Assembly (NCBI RefSeq): GCF_000827885.1
Contig: NZ_JTKH01000008.1
Coordinates: 124,001 to 188,000, forward strand
Direction: 5' to 3'
DNA: 64,000 nt
DNA from: Vibrio renipiscarius
Lineage (GTDB): Bacteria; Pseudomonadota; Gammaproteobacteria; Enterobacterales; Vibrionaceae
Below, piece after piece: positions 37,195 through 47,501 of this stretch. The notes under the pieces are model-generated. The model had not been told where the DNA came from and did not search any database. It saw only the letters and a program-made list of their open reading frames with translations. The stretch's first letter is position 1; every line of letters starts with the position of its first letter. A program made the position numbers and the translations under genes.

Positions 37195-37911
37195 ATGCAA
37201 ACCCCGCAGATTCTGATTGTAGAAGATGAGCAAGTCACTCGTAACACTCTGAAGAGTATTTTTGAAGCAGAGGGATACGCTGTTTTTGAAGCTAGCGACG
37301 GTGAAGAGATGCACCAAGTGCTGACTGAAAGTCAGATCAACTTAGTCATCATGGACATCAACCTTCCTGGTAAAAATGGCCTACTACTTGCGCGTGAACT
37401 GCGTGAGCAAGCAAACGTTGCTCTTATGTTCCTAACGGGTCGTGATAATGAAGTAGACAAGATTCTTGGTCTTGAAATCGGCGCTGATGATTACATCACT
37501 AAGCCATTCAACCCACGTGAACTGACTATCCGTGCTCGCAACCTATTAAACCGTTCAATGAATTCTAGTGCGGTTCAAGAAGAGAAGCGCAGCGTAGAGA
37601 AATACCAGTTCAATGGTTGGGTACTAGACATCAATAGCCGTTCACTTGTAAGTCCAAGTGCAGAAAGCTATAAGCTACCTCGTTCAGAGTTCCGTGCTCT
37701 TCTACACTTCTGTGAGAACCCAGGCAAGATCCAAACTCGTGCTGACCTTCTGAAGAAGATGACAGGTCGTGAGCTTAAGCCACACGATCGTACGGTAGAT
37801 GTTACTATCCGTCGCATCCGTAAACACTTCGAATCAGTATCTGGTACGCCAGAAATCATCGCAACAATCCACGGTGAAGGTTACCGTTTTTGTGGCGAAC
37901 TAGAAGACTAA
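37195..37911 (+). CDS. arcA: Response regulator ArcA
   Basis: ArcA controls respiratory and fermentative genes in response to quinone redox state sensed by ArcB. In vibrios it also affects virulence regulators. The 238 residues comprise a receiver with acidic pocket Glu10-Asp11, phospho-acceptor Asp54 (VIMDINLPG), Thr81 and Lys103, and an OmpR-type winged-helix DNA-binding domain ([24 protein letters not shown]). Length equals that of E. coli ArcA. An FNR site lies in the long upstream region. Confidence 0.97.
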   Translation: MQTPQILIVEDEQVTRNTLKSIFEAEGYAVFEASDGEEMHQVLTESQINLVIMDINLPGKNGLLLARELREQANVALMFLTGRDNEVDKILGLEIGADDYITKPFNPRELTIRARNLLNRSMNSSAVQEEKRSVEKYQFNGWVLDINSRSLVSPSAESYKLPRSEFRALLHFCENPGKIQTRADLLKKMTGRELKPHDRTVDVTIRRIRKHFESVSGTPEIIATIHGEGYRFCGELED

Positions 37912-37933
37912 GCGAAGAGTCGAAAAATATTGA

Positions 37934-37959
37934 GAAGGAGCCCTACGGCTCCTTTTTTT
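37934..37959 (+). terminator. arcA terminator
   Basis: AGGAGCC-CTAC-GGCTCCT is followed by TTTTTT, 23 bases after arcA. Confidence 0.9.
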
Positions 37960-38045
37960 ATGTCTGGTGATTACGGCTTTCTTACAAAGCCTGCTCTCAT
38001 ATTACTCATTCATGATTGGTCACTGAGCACTGGTCGATGAGAAGC

Positions 38046-38073
38046 AAAAAAAACGCCCATCAAATGATGAGCG
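38046..38073 (-). terminator. hldE terminator
   Basis: On the minus strand CGCTCATCA pairs with TGATGGGCG (one U-G pair) and runs into eight T residues, about 30 bases after hldE. Confidence 0.85.
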
Positions 38074-38103
38074 ATTTATTGATAATGGCAATAACGAAAA
38101 GGC

Positions 38104-39534
38104 TTAGCCTTTACCGCCTTTAATCGCATTAATGATTTCGCTGGTTGAACAACCATCTTCAAAGTTCAGCACTTTGACTTGGCCGCCGTTCGCAATCACT
38201 TCTGCACCACCCGCTATCTCTTCTGGTTTGTAATCGCCACCTTTCACCAATAGATCCGGTAGAACAGATGCGATCAAACGCTGAGGCGTATCTTCAGAAA
38301 ACGGCACAACCCAATCAACCGCACCTAACCCTGCCAATACCGCCATACGGCGATCGGTTGGGTTTACTGGGCGACCAGGGCCTTTCAAGCGCTTCACTGA
38401 CTCATCGGTATTGACTGCAACAATCAGGCGTTGGCCTAGTTCTGCGGCATGGTTGAGATAAGACACATGACCCGCATGCAAAATATCAAAGCAACCATTG
38501 GTCATTACCACTTTTTCACCACGCGATTGCGCTTTCTTTACCGCTTCAATTAAGCTTTGCTCAGAAATTACGCCGTAATCGGTATCATGGCTGCCATGAA
38601 TCGCTTCTGCCAGTTCAATGGTCGACAGCGTTGAGGTGCCTAATTTACCCACCACAACACCCGCCGCGGCATTGGCAAGAGCGCATGATTGATCCAGTGG
38701 TTTGCCTGCCGCTACTGAGGCCGCTAGGACAGAAATCACCGTATCACCAGCACCGGTCACATCAAACACTTCTTTGGCTTGAGTTGGCAGGTGGAATGGT
38801 TCTTCACCGCGACGAAGCAGTGTCATACCATGCTCGCTGCGTGTCACCAGTAGCGCTTCAAAATCAAACTCTTCGATCAGTGCTAGGCCTTTTTCAACCA
38901 GCTCTTGGTCCGATTTCACTTTACCAACCACAAGTTCAAATTCGGCCATGTTTGGCGTCAACAAGGTTGCGCCGCGGTAACGTTCGAAGTCGGCACCTTT
39001 AGGGTCAATAAATACCGGAACACCGGCTGCTCGTGCTTTTTGAATAAACTGCTGCACGTGCTCTAGAGCGCCTTTATCGTAATCCGATAGCACCACCGAT
39101 TTAACGTTTGGTAATGCTTGTTCCATGCGCGCTAAGATCAGCTCAGCATCAACGTTTTCAAACTTCTCTTCAAAGTCCAAACGAATCAGTTGCTGACCAC
39201 GACTCAATACACGCAATTTAGTAATGGTCGGAAAGTCTGGTAGCGAAACAAAATCACACGTCACTTTCAGTGCAGAAAGTGTCTCACTCAGTACATTCGC
39301 TGGTTCATCGATCCCTGTTAACCCGACGATATGAGCATGACCACCCAGTGATGCGATATTCATCGCGACGTTCGCCGCACCACCAGGTCGCTCTTCGTTG
39401 TTTTCTACTTTCACTACAGGTACAGGCGCTTCTGGCGAAATGCGACCCGTTGGGCCATACCAGTAGCGGTCTAACATTACGTCACCGACAATAAGGACGC
39501 CTGCTTGACTGTAGTCAGGTAGGATTGGTTTCAT
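38104..39534 (-). CDS. hldE: Bifunctional heptose 7-phosphate kinase / heptose 1-phosphate adenylyltransferase
   Basis: HldE makes ADP-heptose precursors for the lipopolysaccharide inner core. The 476-residue product fuses a PfkB/ribokinase-like kinase (1 to about 320, with [22 protein letters not shown] and [14 protein letters not shown]) to a nucleotidyltransferase (about 345-476, with [17 protein letters not shown] and its HxGH motif). Start 39534 has GGAGAT upstream; an ATG 30 bases earlier lacks this. It lies downstream of glnE, as in E. coli, but an ERIC-like element sits in the gap. Confidence 0.97.
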   Translation of the reverse strand: MKPILPDYSQAGVLIVGDVMLDRYWYGPTGRISPEAPVPVVKVENNEERPGGAANVAMNIASLGGHAHIVGLTGIDEPANVLSETLSALKVTCDFVSLPDFPTITKLRVLSRGQQLIRLDFEEKFENVDAELILARMEQALPNVKSVVLSDYDKGALEHVQQFIQKARAAGVPVFIDPKGADFERYRGATLLTPNMAEFELVVGKVKSDQELVEKGLALIEEFDFEALLVTRSEHGMTLLRRGEEPFHLPTQAKEVFDVTGAGDTVISVLAASVAAGKPLDQSCALANAAAGVVVGKLGTSTLSTIELAEAIHGSHDTDYGVISEQSLIEAVKKAQSRGEKVVMTNGCFDILHAGHVSYLNHAAELGQRLIVAVNTDESVKRLKGPGRPVNPTDRRMAVLAGLGAVDWVVPFSEDTPQRLIASVLPDLLVKGGDYKPEEIAGGAEVIANGGQVKVLNFEDGCSTSEIINAIKGGKG

Positions 39535-39646
39535 TATGGATCTCCAATATGTATATCTGGCCAAAGTTTATCATAGGGTTTTGACCGCCTAAACCTTTGT
39601 ATACCTAAGCCGCTTTAATATGAGTATTTATCGGGCTCTTAAGTAT

Positions 39647-39774
39647 TATACCCAAACAACTTGAAGATGCAGGGAGTCGGCAAGTGAACAAAGCCTCTGG
39701 ACATAGATGCCGATGTGAAGAGGTTTGAGAATGCCAGCCAACGCCGCTGCAACGTCAAGTAGGACGGGGATATA
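39647..39774 (-). repeat. ERIC-like intergenic repeat between glnE and hldE
   Basis: This 128-base imperfect palindrome begins TATACCC and ends GGGGATATA. Inner blocks CAACTTGAAGATGCAGG and CTGCAACGTCAAGTAGGACGGGG pair with each other. On the minus strand the order ATATCCCCGTCCTACTTGACG, GCGTTGGCTGGCATTC, TTCACTTGCCGAC, CTTCAAGTT...GGGTATA follows the ERIC consensus as I remember it, including its size of about 127. It starts three bases after the glnE stop codon, so it lies in the probable glnE-hldE transcript. Confidence 0.82.
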
Positions 39775-39777
39775 TTT

Positions 39778-42618
39778 CTATTCTAACCACTGCTTCCATA
39801 CATCAACGACTAAAGCCCGTTCTTGGACAAATTTATCTTCGGCCAAGTCGGTATCAAGGTTGAGCAGATTACGATGATGGATCTGATCGCGCATCATGGT
39901 GTAAGCATGAGTCACTGCCAGCGCTTGTGATTCGTCCATAATGCCTTGGGTAATCAAAGACTCGAAAATTCGTACATTGTCCGACCAACGCGTTAGCTTT
40001 GGCTTTTGATGACTGTAGTTGAGAACCAAGTATTGAGCGAGAAACTCAATATCGGTAATCCCGCCCGGATCTTGCTTAAGCATAAAGCGACCGGCTTTTT
40101 TACCCCCTAAGTGATCACGCATTTTAATCCGCATATCGACCACTTGTTTTTTGAGGTCTTCGGTATCACGTGGGAGCGTTAAAATCGCATGGCGAATTTG
40201 ACCAAATGCCTGCTGCAATGGTTCATCACCATAAATCATACGCGCACGCACCAAGGCTTGATGTTCCCATGTCCACGCTTCATTACGTTGGTACTCTTCA
40301 AACGCATCGGTAGGGCTGACTAATAAGCCTGATGCCCCAGATGGACGCAAGCGAGTATCGGCTTCATAAAGAATGCCTGAGGCGGTGCGAATGGAGAATA
40401 TATGAATAATGCGCTGCGCAAGACGAAGATAAAATTGGCGTCCATCAATCTCTTTCTTACCATCCGTATAAGCACTGACCGGACAATCATGCATAAAGAC
40501 AATATCAAGATCTGAATTGTAGCCCAGCTCCCAACCTCCCACTTTGCCATAACCCACCACAGCAAAGCCTTTGCCATCGCGATCTTTTAGGTGGTTAGGC
40601 TGACCATACTTCTCGCTCATTTGCAGCCAAGCTTGATTCACCACCGATTCAACTATCGCTTCCGATAAATACGTTAAGTGATCACTCACTTTCATGACGG
40701 GTAAGACACCCGCAATATCGGCCGCCGCGATGCGCAAAATGCAGATCTGCTTAAACTGGCGCAGCGCTTCGATTTGCTGCTCCATGTCATCTTCAGGGAT
40801 ACGCGCAAGATAATCACGCAACTCGGTACGATAGGAATCGAGCGGAACCGGGTTGTACAATTGCTGTGGGTCGATCAACTCGTCCAACAAAATTGGATAA
40901 CGGCCCAGTTGCTCTGAAATCATCGGGCTTGCGGTACACAGGCGCACTAATTGCGTTAACGCGGCCTCATGTTCATCGAGCAATTCAAGATAGGTGGTAC
41001 GTGTGACGATTTTATGCAGTAAATGCAGCACGCGCGACAAGCCAAATTGGGCATCTTGATGAGCAAAGATCGCTTGGAATATTTTTGGCATCAAGCGATT
41101 CAGCACTTCGCGTCCACGCGGGCCCAAGGTTTTTTTCGCTAAGTCACTTTTGAATTGAATAATGGTTTTGGCTAATTCAGCCGTGTCTTCTCGCTGCAAG
41201 TCATGATCGAGTATCTGCTCAATCACATCGACTTTATCCGCCATATCCCACAGCTCTTGAAAATGTTTCGCCACTTCAATTTGATCTTCCTCGTCATCAC
41301 CAATCAAATGGGTGAAGACTTGGTGAACGTTGGCCATGTGCAGACGAACATCCTCATCTAATTCTGGCCAATGGCGATATCCCATCGCCGTCGCTAATTG
41401 TTGCTGCTCCAGCTCATTTTCCGGCAATGTTTGAGTTTGCTTGTCTGCCATCGCTTGTAAGAGATTCTCCAAGCGACGTAAAAACTTGTATGCCTCAGTG
41501 AGATGAAGCATCTCTTGTTTATTAAGCAGATCCAATTCATCAATCGCGTCTAACGTGACCAATAACCCTCGTTGACGCAGGCTGGGCTCTCGCCCTCCAC
41601 GAATCAATTGAAACACTTGGGCGATAAATTCAATTTCGCGAATGCCACCAGCACCAAGCTTAATATTGTTGGTTAACCCGCGACGACGTACTTCGCTACT
41701 GATCATCGACTTCATTCGACGTAGGGATTGAATTGCACTGAAATCGATATAACGACGGAAAACAAAAGGACGCAGCATTTTACGCAGCTCTTGATACTGC
41801 GGATACATTTCACTGCCCATCACACGCGCTTTGATCATCGCGTATCGTTCCCAGTCTCGCCCCTGCTCTTGGTAATAATCTTCCAGCGCCGCGTAGCTCA
41901 TGACTAACGGGCCGCTATCACCAAATGGGCGTAAGCGCATGTCGACTCGATAACAGAAGCCATCGAAGGTGTGCTGATCGAGCGATTTAATGATGCGCTG
42001 ACCTAAACGAGTAAAGAACTGCGCATTGGCAATACTACGACGCGCCCCCTGCGTCTCGCCGTTTTCCGGATAAGTAAAAATCAGATCAATATCAGAAGAG
42101 AAGTTGAGTTCACCGCCCCCCAGTTTGCCCATACCAATGATCAACATCGGTTGCGGGTCGCCTTGCTCATTGCATGGTGTTCCCCATAGCTCGCAGCACG
42201 CTTTATATTGCCATTGGTAGGTTTCAACAATCAGCGCTTCGGCTAAATACGAGAGGTGCTTTAAACTTTGCTCGAGTGGCCACGTTGCATTGAAATCGCG
42301 CCAAGCGATATACGTCATCTCGCGGTTGCGAAATTGGCGTAAGACTCGTTGACCCGCCACTTCATCATGACAATCCACCAGCAATGCGGCGAGCTGTTGA
42401 CGATAGTGATCGCAGCGCTGTGGATCATTCAGCATGCTCGGCAGTGTGTGGCGTAATGTTTCATCCCTCGCGAGCGCTTCAACGACAAATTGGCTTAACC
42501 CTGCCACGTAGTTTAATTGCTGATAGAGTTCAGCAGGCCAGTGCTGTTCCAGTTGAAACGCTTCCAAATGAGCAAGTGCTGATTGAGAGGTGGCCAAGAG
42601 GTTTTCCGGCAATGGCAT
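39778..42618 (-). CDS. glnE: Glutamine synthetase adenylyltransferase/adenylyl-removing enzyme
   Basis: GlnE adds AMP to and removes it from glutamine synthetase under PII control. The 946 residues, the same length as in E. coli, hold two nucleotidyltransferase domains. The N-terminal adenylyl-removing domain has [20 protein letters not shown] (about 162-181); the C-terminal adenylylating domain has [20 protein letters not shown] (about 688-707). A helical regulatory linker lies between. AAGGA precedes the ATG. hldE lies downstream on the same strand. Confidence 0.97.
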   Translation of the reverse strand: MPLPENLLATSQSALAHLEAFQLEQHWPAELYQQLNYVAGLSQFVVEALARDETLRHTLPSMLNDPQRCDHYRQQLAALLVDCHDEVAGQRVLRQFRNREMTYIAWRDFNATWPLEQSLKHLSYLAEALIVETYQWQYKACCELWGTPCNEQGDPQPMLIIGMGKLGGGELNFSSDIDLIFTYPENGETQGARRSIANAQFFTRLGQRIIKSLDQHTFDGFCYRVDMRLRPFGDSGPLVMSYAALEDYYQEQGRDWERYAMIKARVMGSEMYPQYQELRKMLRPFVFRRYIDFSAIQSLRRMKSMISSEVRRRGLTNNIKLGAGGIREIEFIAQVFQLIRGGREPSLRQRGLLVTLDAIDELDLLNKQEMLHLTEAYKFLRRLENLLQAMADKQTQTLPENELEQQQLATAMGYRHWPELDEDVRLHMANVHQVFTHLIGDDEEDQIEVAKHFQELWDMADKVDVIEQILDHDLQREDTAELAKTIIQFKSDLAKKTLGPRGREVLNRLMPKIFQAIFAHQDAQFGLSRVLHLLHKIVTRTTYLELLDEHEAALTQLVRLCTASPMISEQLGRYPILLDELIDPQQLYNPVPLDSYRTELRDYLARIPEDDMEQQIEALRQFKQICILRIAAADIAGVLPVMKVSDHLTYLSEAIVESVVNQAWLQMSEKYGQPNHLKDRDGKGFAVVGYGKVGGWELGYNSDLDIVFMHDCPVSAYTDGKKEIDGRQFYLRLAQRIIHIFSIRTASGILYEADTRLRPSGASGLLVSPTDAFEEYQRNEAWTWEHQALVRARMIYGDEPLQQAFGQIRHAILTLPRDTEDLKKQVVDMRIKMRDHLGGKKAGRFMLKQDPGGITDIEFLAQYLVLNYSHQKPKLTRWSDNVRIFESLITQGIMDESQALAVTHAYTMMRDQIHHRNLLNLDTDLAEDKFVQERALVVDVWKQWLE

Positions 42619-42704
42619 GGGGCTTCCTTGTAATGTATGGCTAAGATGTCTTATCTAAGCTTGGGTTGCGGCTTTGAACCGCTAGTTATATCAAACTTTA
42701 CACA

Positions 42705-42738
42705 ATAAAAAACGCCTGCTAATTATTCGCAGGCGTCT
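42705..42738 (-). terminator. Chemoreceptor gene terminator
   Basis: On the minus strand GACGCCTGC pairs with GCAGGCGTT around a 9-base loop, followed by TTTTATT, about 20 bases past the stop. Confidence 0.88.
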
Positions 42739-42757
42739 ATTAACTCAGTCTGTGAGA

Positions 42758-44014
42758 TTACACTCTAAATGCCGTAATCTTCTTATCCAGCTCTTCGGCA
42801 TTTTGCTGCATGATCTCTGACGTTTCCAGCAACTCACTAATAACCGTCACCGATGCTTCCACTAATTCACGCACATTCGTGAGGTTTTGGCTCATCTCTT
42901 CTGCCACGCTGCTTTGCTGACCGGCAGCCGTCGCAATTTGGAAGTTCATATCGTTGATCTGATTCACTTGCACTACGATGCCATCCAGCTCAGTACCAGC
43001 GCTGGTCACCAAAGCCACCCCTTCCGCGGCTTCAACCACGCTTTTTTCCATCAAATCCACCGCGGAACCGGCGCTTGATTGTAATTTTGAGATCATCTCT
43101 TGGATTTCAATGGTGGCTTGCTGAGTGCGCTGAGCAAGGTTACGCACTTCATCTGCAACCACTGCAAAACCACGACCCGCTTCACCAGCACGCGCCGCTT
43201 CAATCGCCGCGTTCAATGCCAGCAAGTTCGTTTGTTCAGAAATACCACGAATGGTACCCACGACGCTTCCGATCGCTTCAACGCTTTCTTCTACTTGGTT
43301 TACCGCGTGTGCCGATGCCGCAATATCTTGCGACAATTCGCTAATTTTGCTCACGGTATCTTGTACAAAGCGTTGACCCGTTTCGGCTTGACCTGATGCA
43401 CTCTCGGTTAACGTTGAAGCATTCTGCGCATGTTCTGCCACCGTTTGGACTGTCGAAGTCATCTCACTCATGGCCGTTGCCAACTGATCGATCTCTTCAA
43501 ACTCTTCTTGCGCTGACTCTTTGGTTTCCGACATGCTCAGAGTCATCACTTCGGTTAAACCCGATAACTCTTGCGAAGCGCTCACTTGCACCTTAATTAA
43601 CTCTTGTAGCTGAGAGCGCGTTTTTTCAAGCTCACGTGCCACATCACCGTATTCATCTTTGCACTGCATCTGAATAGGAGAAGAAAGATCGCCACTGGCC
43701 ATTTTTTTAATCGCTTCATTTATATAATGAGTTTGACGAAGCATCACACGTGCGGCAAACAACAAAATAACGATAAAAACGCCAATAAGAAGCAGGGTTT
43801 GCCATACTACTTGTACCAAATAAGCTTCATAATGTTCACGAGCAACTTCCGCACTGCTGGTCACCACAAGAAGCGAATCGTAGAACGTATTTGCATCCCA
43901 AAGTTGCTTGCAGACAATCAGTAAGGTACTGAATACCATCAGCAACGCCATTTTAGGAACCAGTCGAATATCCGTAATTACTCGTTCCCACGGCTTAAAG
44001 GCCAGTGTCGTCAT
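42758..44014 (-). CDS. Methyl-accepting chemotaxis protein with a minimal periplasmic loop
   Basis: This 418-residue receptor has two membrane segments (about 18-38 and 68-88) separated by only about 30 periplasmic residues. A HAMP domain (about 88-142) and a signalling domain with the hairpin tip [39 protein letters not shown] follow. With so short a loop, a classical ligand-binding domain is absent, so it may sense membrane or cytoplasmic cues. It lacks a C-terminal CheR-binding pentapeptide and is transcribed alone. The signal is unknown. Confidence 0.92.
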   Translation of the reverse strand: MTTLAFKPWERVITDIRLVPKMALLMVFSTLLIVCKQLWDANTFYDSLLVVTSSAEVAREHYEAYLVQVVWQTLLLIGVFIVILLFAARVMLRQTHYINEAIKKMASGDLSSPIQMQCKDEYGDVARELEKTRSQLQELIKVQVSASQELSGLTEVMTLSMSETKESAQEEFEEIDQLATAMSEMTSTVQTVAEHAQNASTLTESASGQAETGQRFVQDTVSKISELSQDIAASAHAVNQVEESVEAIGSVVGTIRGISEQTNLLALNAAIEAARAGEAGRGFAVVADEVRNLAQRTQQATIEIQEMISKLQSSAGSAVDLMEKSVVEAAEGVALVTSAGTELDGIVVQVNQINDMNFQIATAAGQQSSVAEEMSQNLTNVRELVEASVTVISELLETSEIMQQNAEELDKKITAFRV

Positions 44015-44118
44015 TGTTCGTTCTCCACTAAGTCATATATTCTAAATAAGAATAAAATTGATGCCGCCCACCAGCCTGATACTTAAGTGCTAGTACCAAT
44101 ATTAATTTCGAGCCTCGT

Positions 44119-44919
44119 ATGAATAAAAATGATACCAAAGACGACACGAAGCCAATGAGCTTGTTATCACTAATTCTCTCTTTTATGGCGCTATTTGTGA
44201 TCTCAGGCTTGTTGTTCGTCCCGATCAGTCATGAAACACGTCAAGTTCTTATCGGCCTAGATTTCATCATCTGTAGTATTTTTATACTGCAACTATTGGT
44301 TGATTTGATCCGCTCCACAGATCGAATCAAATTCTTAAAAAAACACTGGATCGATTTTCTGGCCAGTCTACCTATGATTGAACCTTTAAGGTTTGCCCGT
44401 TTGTTTCATATATTGAGGGTGATCTTAGTTATTCGTTCCAGCCGTAGCGTCATTCGCGATGTATTAGATAACCGCAAAGAAACCACCATTGCCTCCATTT
44501 TGCTTTTATTGGTGATTTTGCTGACGCTAGGGTCGAGCATCATGCTCTTTCTCGAAGGACACTCTTCTGAAGCCAATATTAAGACCGGGGGGGATGCGCT
44601 TTGGTGGGCATTAGTGACGATCTCTACCGTCGGCTATGGCGACCATTATCCCGTCACCGATTCGGGTAAAATATTGGCATCAGGGGTGATCTTATGCGGG
44701 GTTGGCTTATTCGGTATGATCTCTGGCTTGATTACGTCTTTAATTACTTCCCCCACCAAGGTACAAGAATTAAAAGCGGCACAAAAAGAGAAACAGATGC
44801 TCGATTTGCTCGAACAGCAACAAGTGATTCTTGCCCGTCTAGAAAAGTTGGAGCGAAGAATGAGTCGCGATCTTAATAAACTCCACGTCGATAGCGAGCA
44901 TAAAAAAAGAGAACCGTAG
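44119..44919 (+). CDS. Voltage-gated-type potassium channel subunit
   Basis: This 266-residue protein has the six-segment layout of Kv-like channels. Hydrophobic segments include 18-36, 44-64, 78-88 and 122-146. An arginine-rich S4-like helix (RFARLFHILRVILVIRSSRSVIR, 91-113) precedes a pore loop with selectivity filter TVGYGD (170-175, in TISTVGYGDHYP) and a final helix (185-209). A coiled-coil tail (about 214-256) may assemble the tetramer. It is therefore expected to be a K+ channel of the inner membrane, perhaps voltage-sensitive. The last codons form part of the terminator hairpin. Confidence 0.87.
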   Translation: MNKNDTKDDTKPMSLLSLILSFMALFVISGLLFVPISHETRQVLIGLDFIICSIFILQLLVDLIRSTDRIKFLKKHWIDFLASLPMIEPLRFARLFHILRVILVIRSSRSVIRDVLDNRKETTIASILLLLVILLTLGSSIMLFLEGHSSEANIKTGGDALWWALVTISTVGYGDHYPVTDSGKILASGVILCGVGLFGMISGLITSLITSPTKVQELKAAQKEKQMLDLLEQQQVILARLEKLERRMSRDLNKLHVDSEHKKREP

Positions 44920-44930
44920 TTCTCTTTTTC
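44902..44930. terminator. Terminator overlapping the channel gene stop codon
   Basis: AAAGAGAAC-CGTA-GTTCTCTTT runs into TTCTTC. The TAG stop lies in the loop and right arm. The A-run on the left means it can also serve ygiF from the opposite strand. Confidence 0.8.
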
Positions 44931-44967
44931 TTCTCCGTAGATGATTGAGATTCAATCCTCAATCGCA

Positions 44968-46485
44968 CTACTCTTGCCAATACGGCTCCGCTTCGATACT
45001 GATCGCTCGGGTTTGCTCCATCGCATGCAAAATGGAGTTTTCCTGACGGAACAACCAGCGCTCTAATTGCTCTCGTTCTTCACCGTCTAACTTATCAACC
45101 AATCCCTTAAGTGGCTTGAGTGTGAGCAAATCATCAATACCTTGCAGCAAGTCAGCCCAAGGCAGGCGGAAGCGAGTTCGCTCTTCATCATCATACAAGC
45201 TAGCAAAACCAACGCCAGTATAGAGATTACGCATCAGGTGATATTGCTGATCGATATAATCTTGAGAGTTCAGCTCTTTCTCTGGTGGAAAAGCCGCCAT
45301 CAGCTCATGCCAAGTGCGATCTAACTGCACAACGGAGAAAGGCAGGATATTCTGTGACATGGCACTGCGCGATTTGTCGTCCAAGAATGGCTGCCAACCA
45401 CGCGTCAAAATCCATCGGCTAAGATCCAGCAGTAATCCGGTATAGCGTGCCGAATTAAACTGGCTAAGCATCGAATCACGAGTAGGCAACTCTTGCTGAA
45501 CCGTCGACAGATCATTAATCAAGAATTTACGCGCATCGAGTTTGCGCAAAGCATGGCCTTTGTCTTCTAGCAAATCATCGAGATAATCGTACTGTTTTAT
45601 CCACTCGAGATCTTGCTCAAGCCATTTCAACTCTTGGCGAATCAAAGCGCTGGCTTTACGCGGCACGACATCGGCAAAGACCGTCAAGGTTTGACGGATA
45701 AAGCTAATCGCATTTTTGATTTCATGAAGCGCATCAATCGACTCACGCTCAGAATAGATCTGCTCATGGTAATGCCAATGAGATAGGGCGTGCTCAAGAG
45801 AGTTAATCAGGCACGACTCAAGAGAGTCGTTTTTGTCCGTATCCACTAAAGCCATCGCCTGCACTTGATCACCTTGGTAGCCTTGCGCTAAACGATAGCC
45901 ACGCGCCGCTTTACTCAAGTTGCCCAAACGCATTCCCCCCGCATCACTCAATGAGCGAGCAAGCGTAAATAAAGCATCGGTTTGACCCGATTTTAATTCG
46001 AGTTCGACTTCACAGATCGCATCGGTCAGTTCGCCGGATACTACCTCGCCTTGATCAAAAGCCACTTCAATTTGGCTGCCATCTGCCATGCAAATAAGCC
46101 ATTGCTCACGCATGAAATTGGTCGAAAAAAGAGGCAGCAGCTCGCTTTGCAGCGTCGCTATCTCTTTCCCTTTTGGCCAAATATCGCTTGGATGTAAGGT
46201 TAACTCTGGATCATTACAGTCATGTTCTGCATTATATTCCGGCCGTTGGTGTAAACCCGCGACGACCCGTCCTGCGGTTTTAACTGTTTGAACATAAACA
46301 TCATCAAAACGACGAATGCGTAGACCAATATCGTGTTGTCTCAACCAGTTATCTGGTGTGTCAAAGTAGGTGTTACCTAACTCACGACAGCTGTGCTGAA
46401 GTACCTTTATTTCGGAAATCTTATTACGTAAAGTTTCTGAAAAATCAGGAGAAACAAAAAACTTCAGTTCTATCTCGGTTTCCAT
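44968..46485 (-). CDS. ygiF: CYTH-CHAD protein, inorganic triphosphatase YgiF-like
   Basis: The CYTH domain of YgiF hydrolyses inorganic triphosphate; CHAD domains bind polyphosphate. From ATG 46485 the product is 505 residues. The N-terminal tunnel-fold signature ExExK appears as METEIELKFF, with further CYTH motifs YFDTPDNWLRQHDIGLRIRR and GELTDAICEVELELKSG. The C-terminal CHAD half (about 215-500) has the histidine-containing helix SIDALHEIKNAISFIRQ. I chose 46485 because it gives the ExExK start; a longer frame begins 57 bases upstream without homologous sequence. It is near glnE-hldE, as in E. coli. Confidence 0.9.
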   Translation of the reverse strand: METEIELKFFVSPDFSETLRNKISEIKVLQHSCRELGNTYFDTPDNWLRQHDIGLRIRRFDDVYVQTVKTAGRVVAGLHQRPEYNAEHDCNDPELTLHPSDIWPKGKEIATLQSELLPLFSTNFMREQWLICMADGSQIEVAFDQGEVVSGELTDAICEVELELKSGQTDALFTLARSLSDAGGMRLGNLSKAARGYRLAQGYQGDQVQAMALVDTDKNDSLESCLINSLEHALSHWHYHEQIYSERESIDALHEIKNAISFIRQTLTVFADVVPRKASALIRQELKWLEQDLEWIKQYDYLDDLLEDKGHALRKLDARKFLINDLSTVQQELPTRDSMLSQFNSARYTGLLLDLSRWILTRGWQPFLDDKSRSAMSQNILPFSVVQLDRTWHELMAAFPPEKELNSQDYIDQQYHLMRNLYTGVGFASLYDDEERTRFRLPWADLLQGIDDLLTLKPLKGLVDKLDGEEREQLERWLFRQENSILHAMEQTRAISIEAEPYWQE

Positions 46486-46684
46486 AGTTATACCTTTCAA
46501 AGCAGATAGAGACAGGATATGGCCTAATTTATCACTCGGCAAGAGAGAAATATCGCAAGAATGATGATCTAAAACAGTTTAAATGACAGATTTAATGCGT
46601 TACCATGCGCGCCTTTATAGCCATCGCTCAACATTTCATCTCTAAAGGGTGTATGTTATTTATAGGTTATATTAATTAGGTTGA

Positions 46685-47371
46685 ATGACCATGCCAGTAA
46701 ATACAATTATGGGGTTATTTGCAAAGTCCCCTATTAAGCCTTTGCAGCGCCACGTAGTGTGCGTAAATGAATGCTGCTCTCACCTTGTAAACTTCTTTGA
46801 AGTTTGTGCACAAGGGGACTGGGAAAAAGCATCTGAAATTCGTGCTCAAATTTCTCACCTTGAGAAAGAAGCTGATGTGCTAAAGCGCGAGATTCGTCTG
46901 AAACTTCCTCGTGGTTTGTTTATGCCTGTGGACCGTAGCGATATGCTTGAGCTACTGACACAACAAGACAAACTCGCCAACCTTGCTAAAGATATCGCAG
47001 GTCGCGTTTATGGCCGCCAATTGGCGATTCCAGCTCCACTTCAAGAAAACTTTATCGCTTACGTGAAACGTTGTTTAGACGCAGCACAACAAGCGCAAAA
47101 AGTGATCAGTGAGCTTGATGAACTGTTGGAGACAGGATTCAAAGGCCGTGAAGTCACTCTGGTTGCAGAGATGATTAATCAACTGGATATGATTGAAGAT
47201 GACACTGATGCGATGCAAATCCAACTTCGCCAACAATTAATGTTGATCGAACAAGATTTGAATCCTATCGATGTGATGTTCTTATACAAGATTTTAGAAT
47301 GGGTAGGCGGCATTGCCGATCAAGCACAGCGTGTAGGTGCTCGATTAGAAGTTATGCTTTCTCGCTCATAA
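46685..47371 (+). CDS. PhoU-like DUF47 protein (TIGR00153), phosphate-transport partner
   Basis: This 228-residue, all-helical protein belongs to the PhoU-related DUF47 family usually encoded beside Pit transporters. Characteristic blocks are KPLQRHVVCVNECC, HLEKEADVLKREIRLKLPRGLFMPVDRSDMLELL and ILEWVGGIADQAQRVGARLEVMLSRS. The Glu/Asp-rich ExxxD segments bind metals in the family. The second ATG at 46691 (MPVNTIMGLF) is the start used by homologues I recall and is equally possible. It lies 130 bases upstream of pitA and probably tunes phosphate uptake. Confidence 0.9.
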   Translation: MTMPVNTIMGLFAKSPIKPLQRHVVCVNECCSHLVNFFEVCAQGDWEKASEIRAQISHLEKEADVLKREIRLKLPRGLFMPVDRSDMLELLTQQDKLANLAKDIAGRVYGRQLAIPAPLQENFIAYVKRCLDAAQQAQKVISELDELLETGFKGREVTLVAEMINQLDMIEDDTDAMQIQLRQQLMLIEQDLNPIDVMFLYKILEWVGGIADQAQRVGARLEVMLSRS

Positions 47372-47501
47372 CGTTACGTTAAACTCAATAACGAAGAGTA
47401 TTTTTTAGCACACCCTGTTAGGCAATGAATATATCGGCGCCGATGGGGCTTTCTCGTGTCAAAAATTTGCTCCGCTTGTTATCAAACAACTAGGTATTAC
47501 G

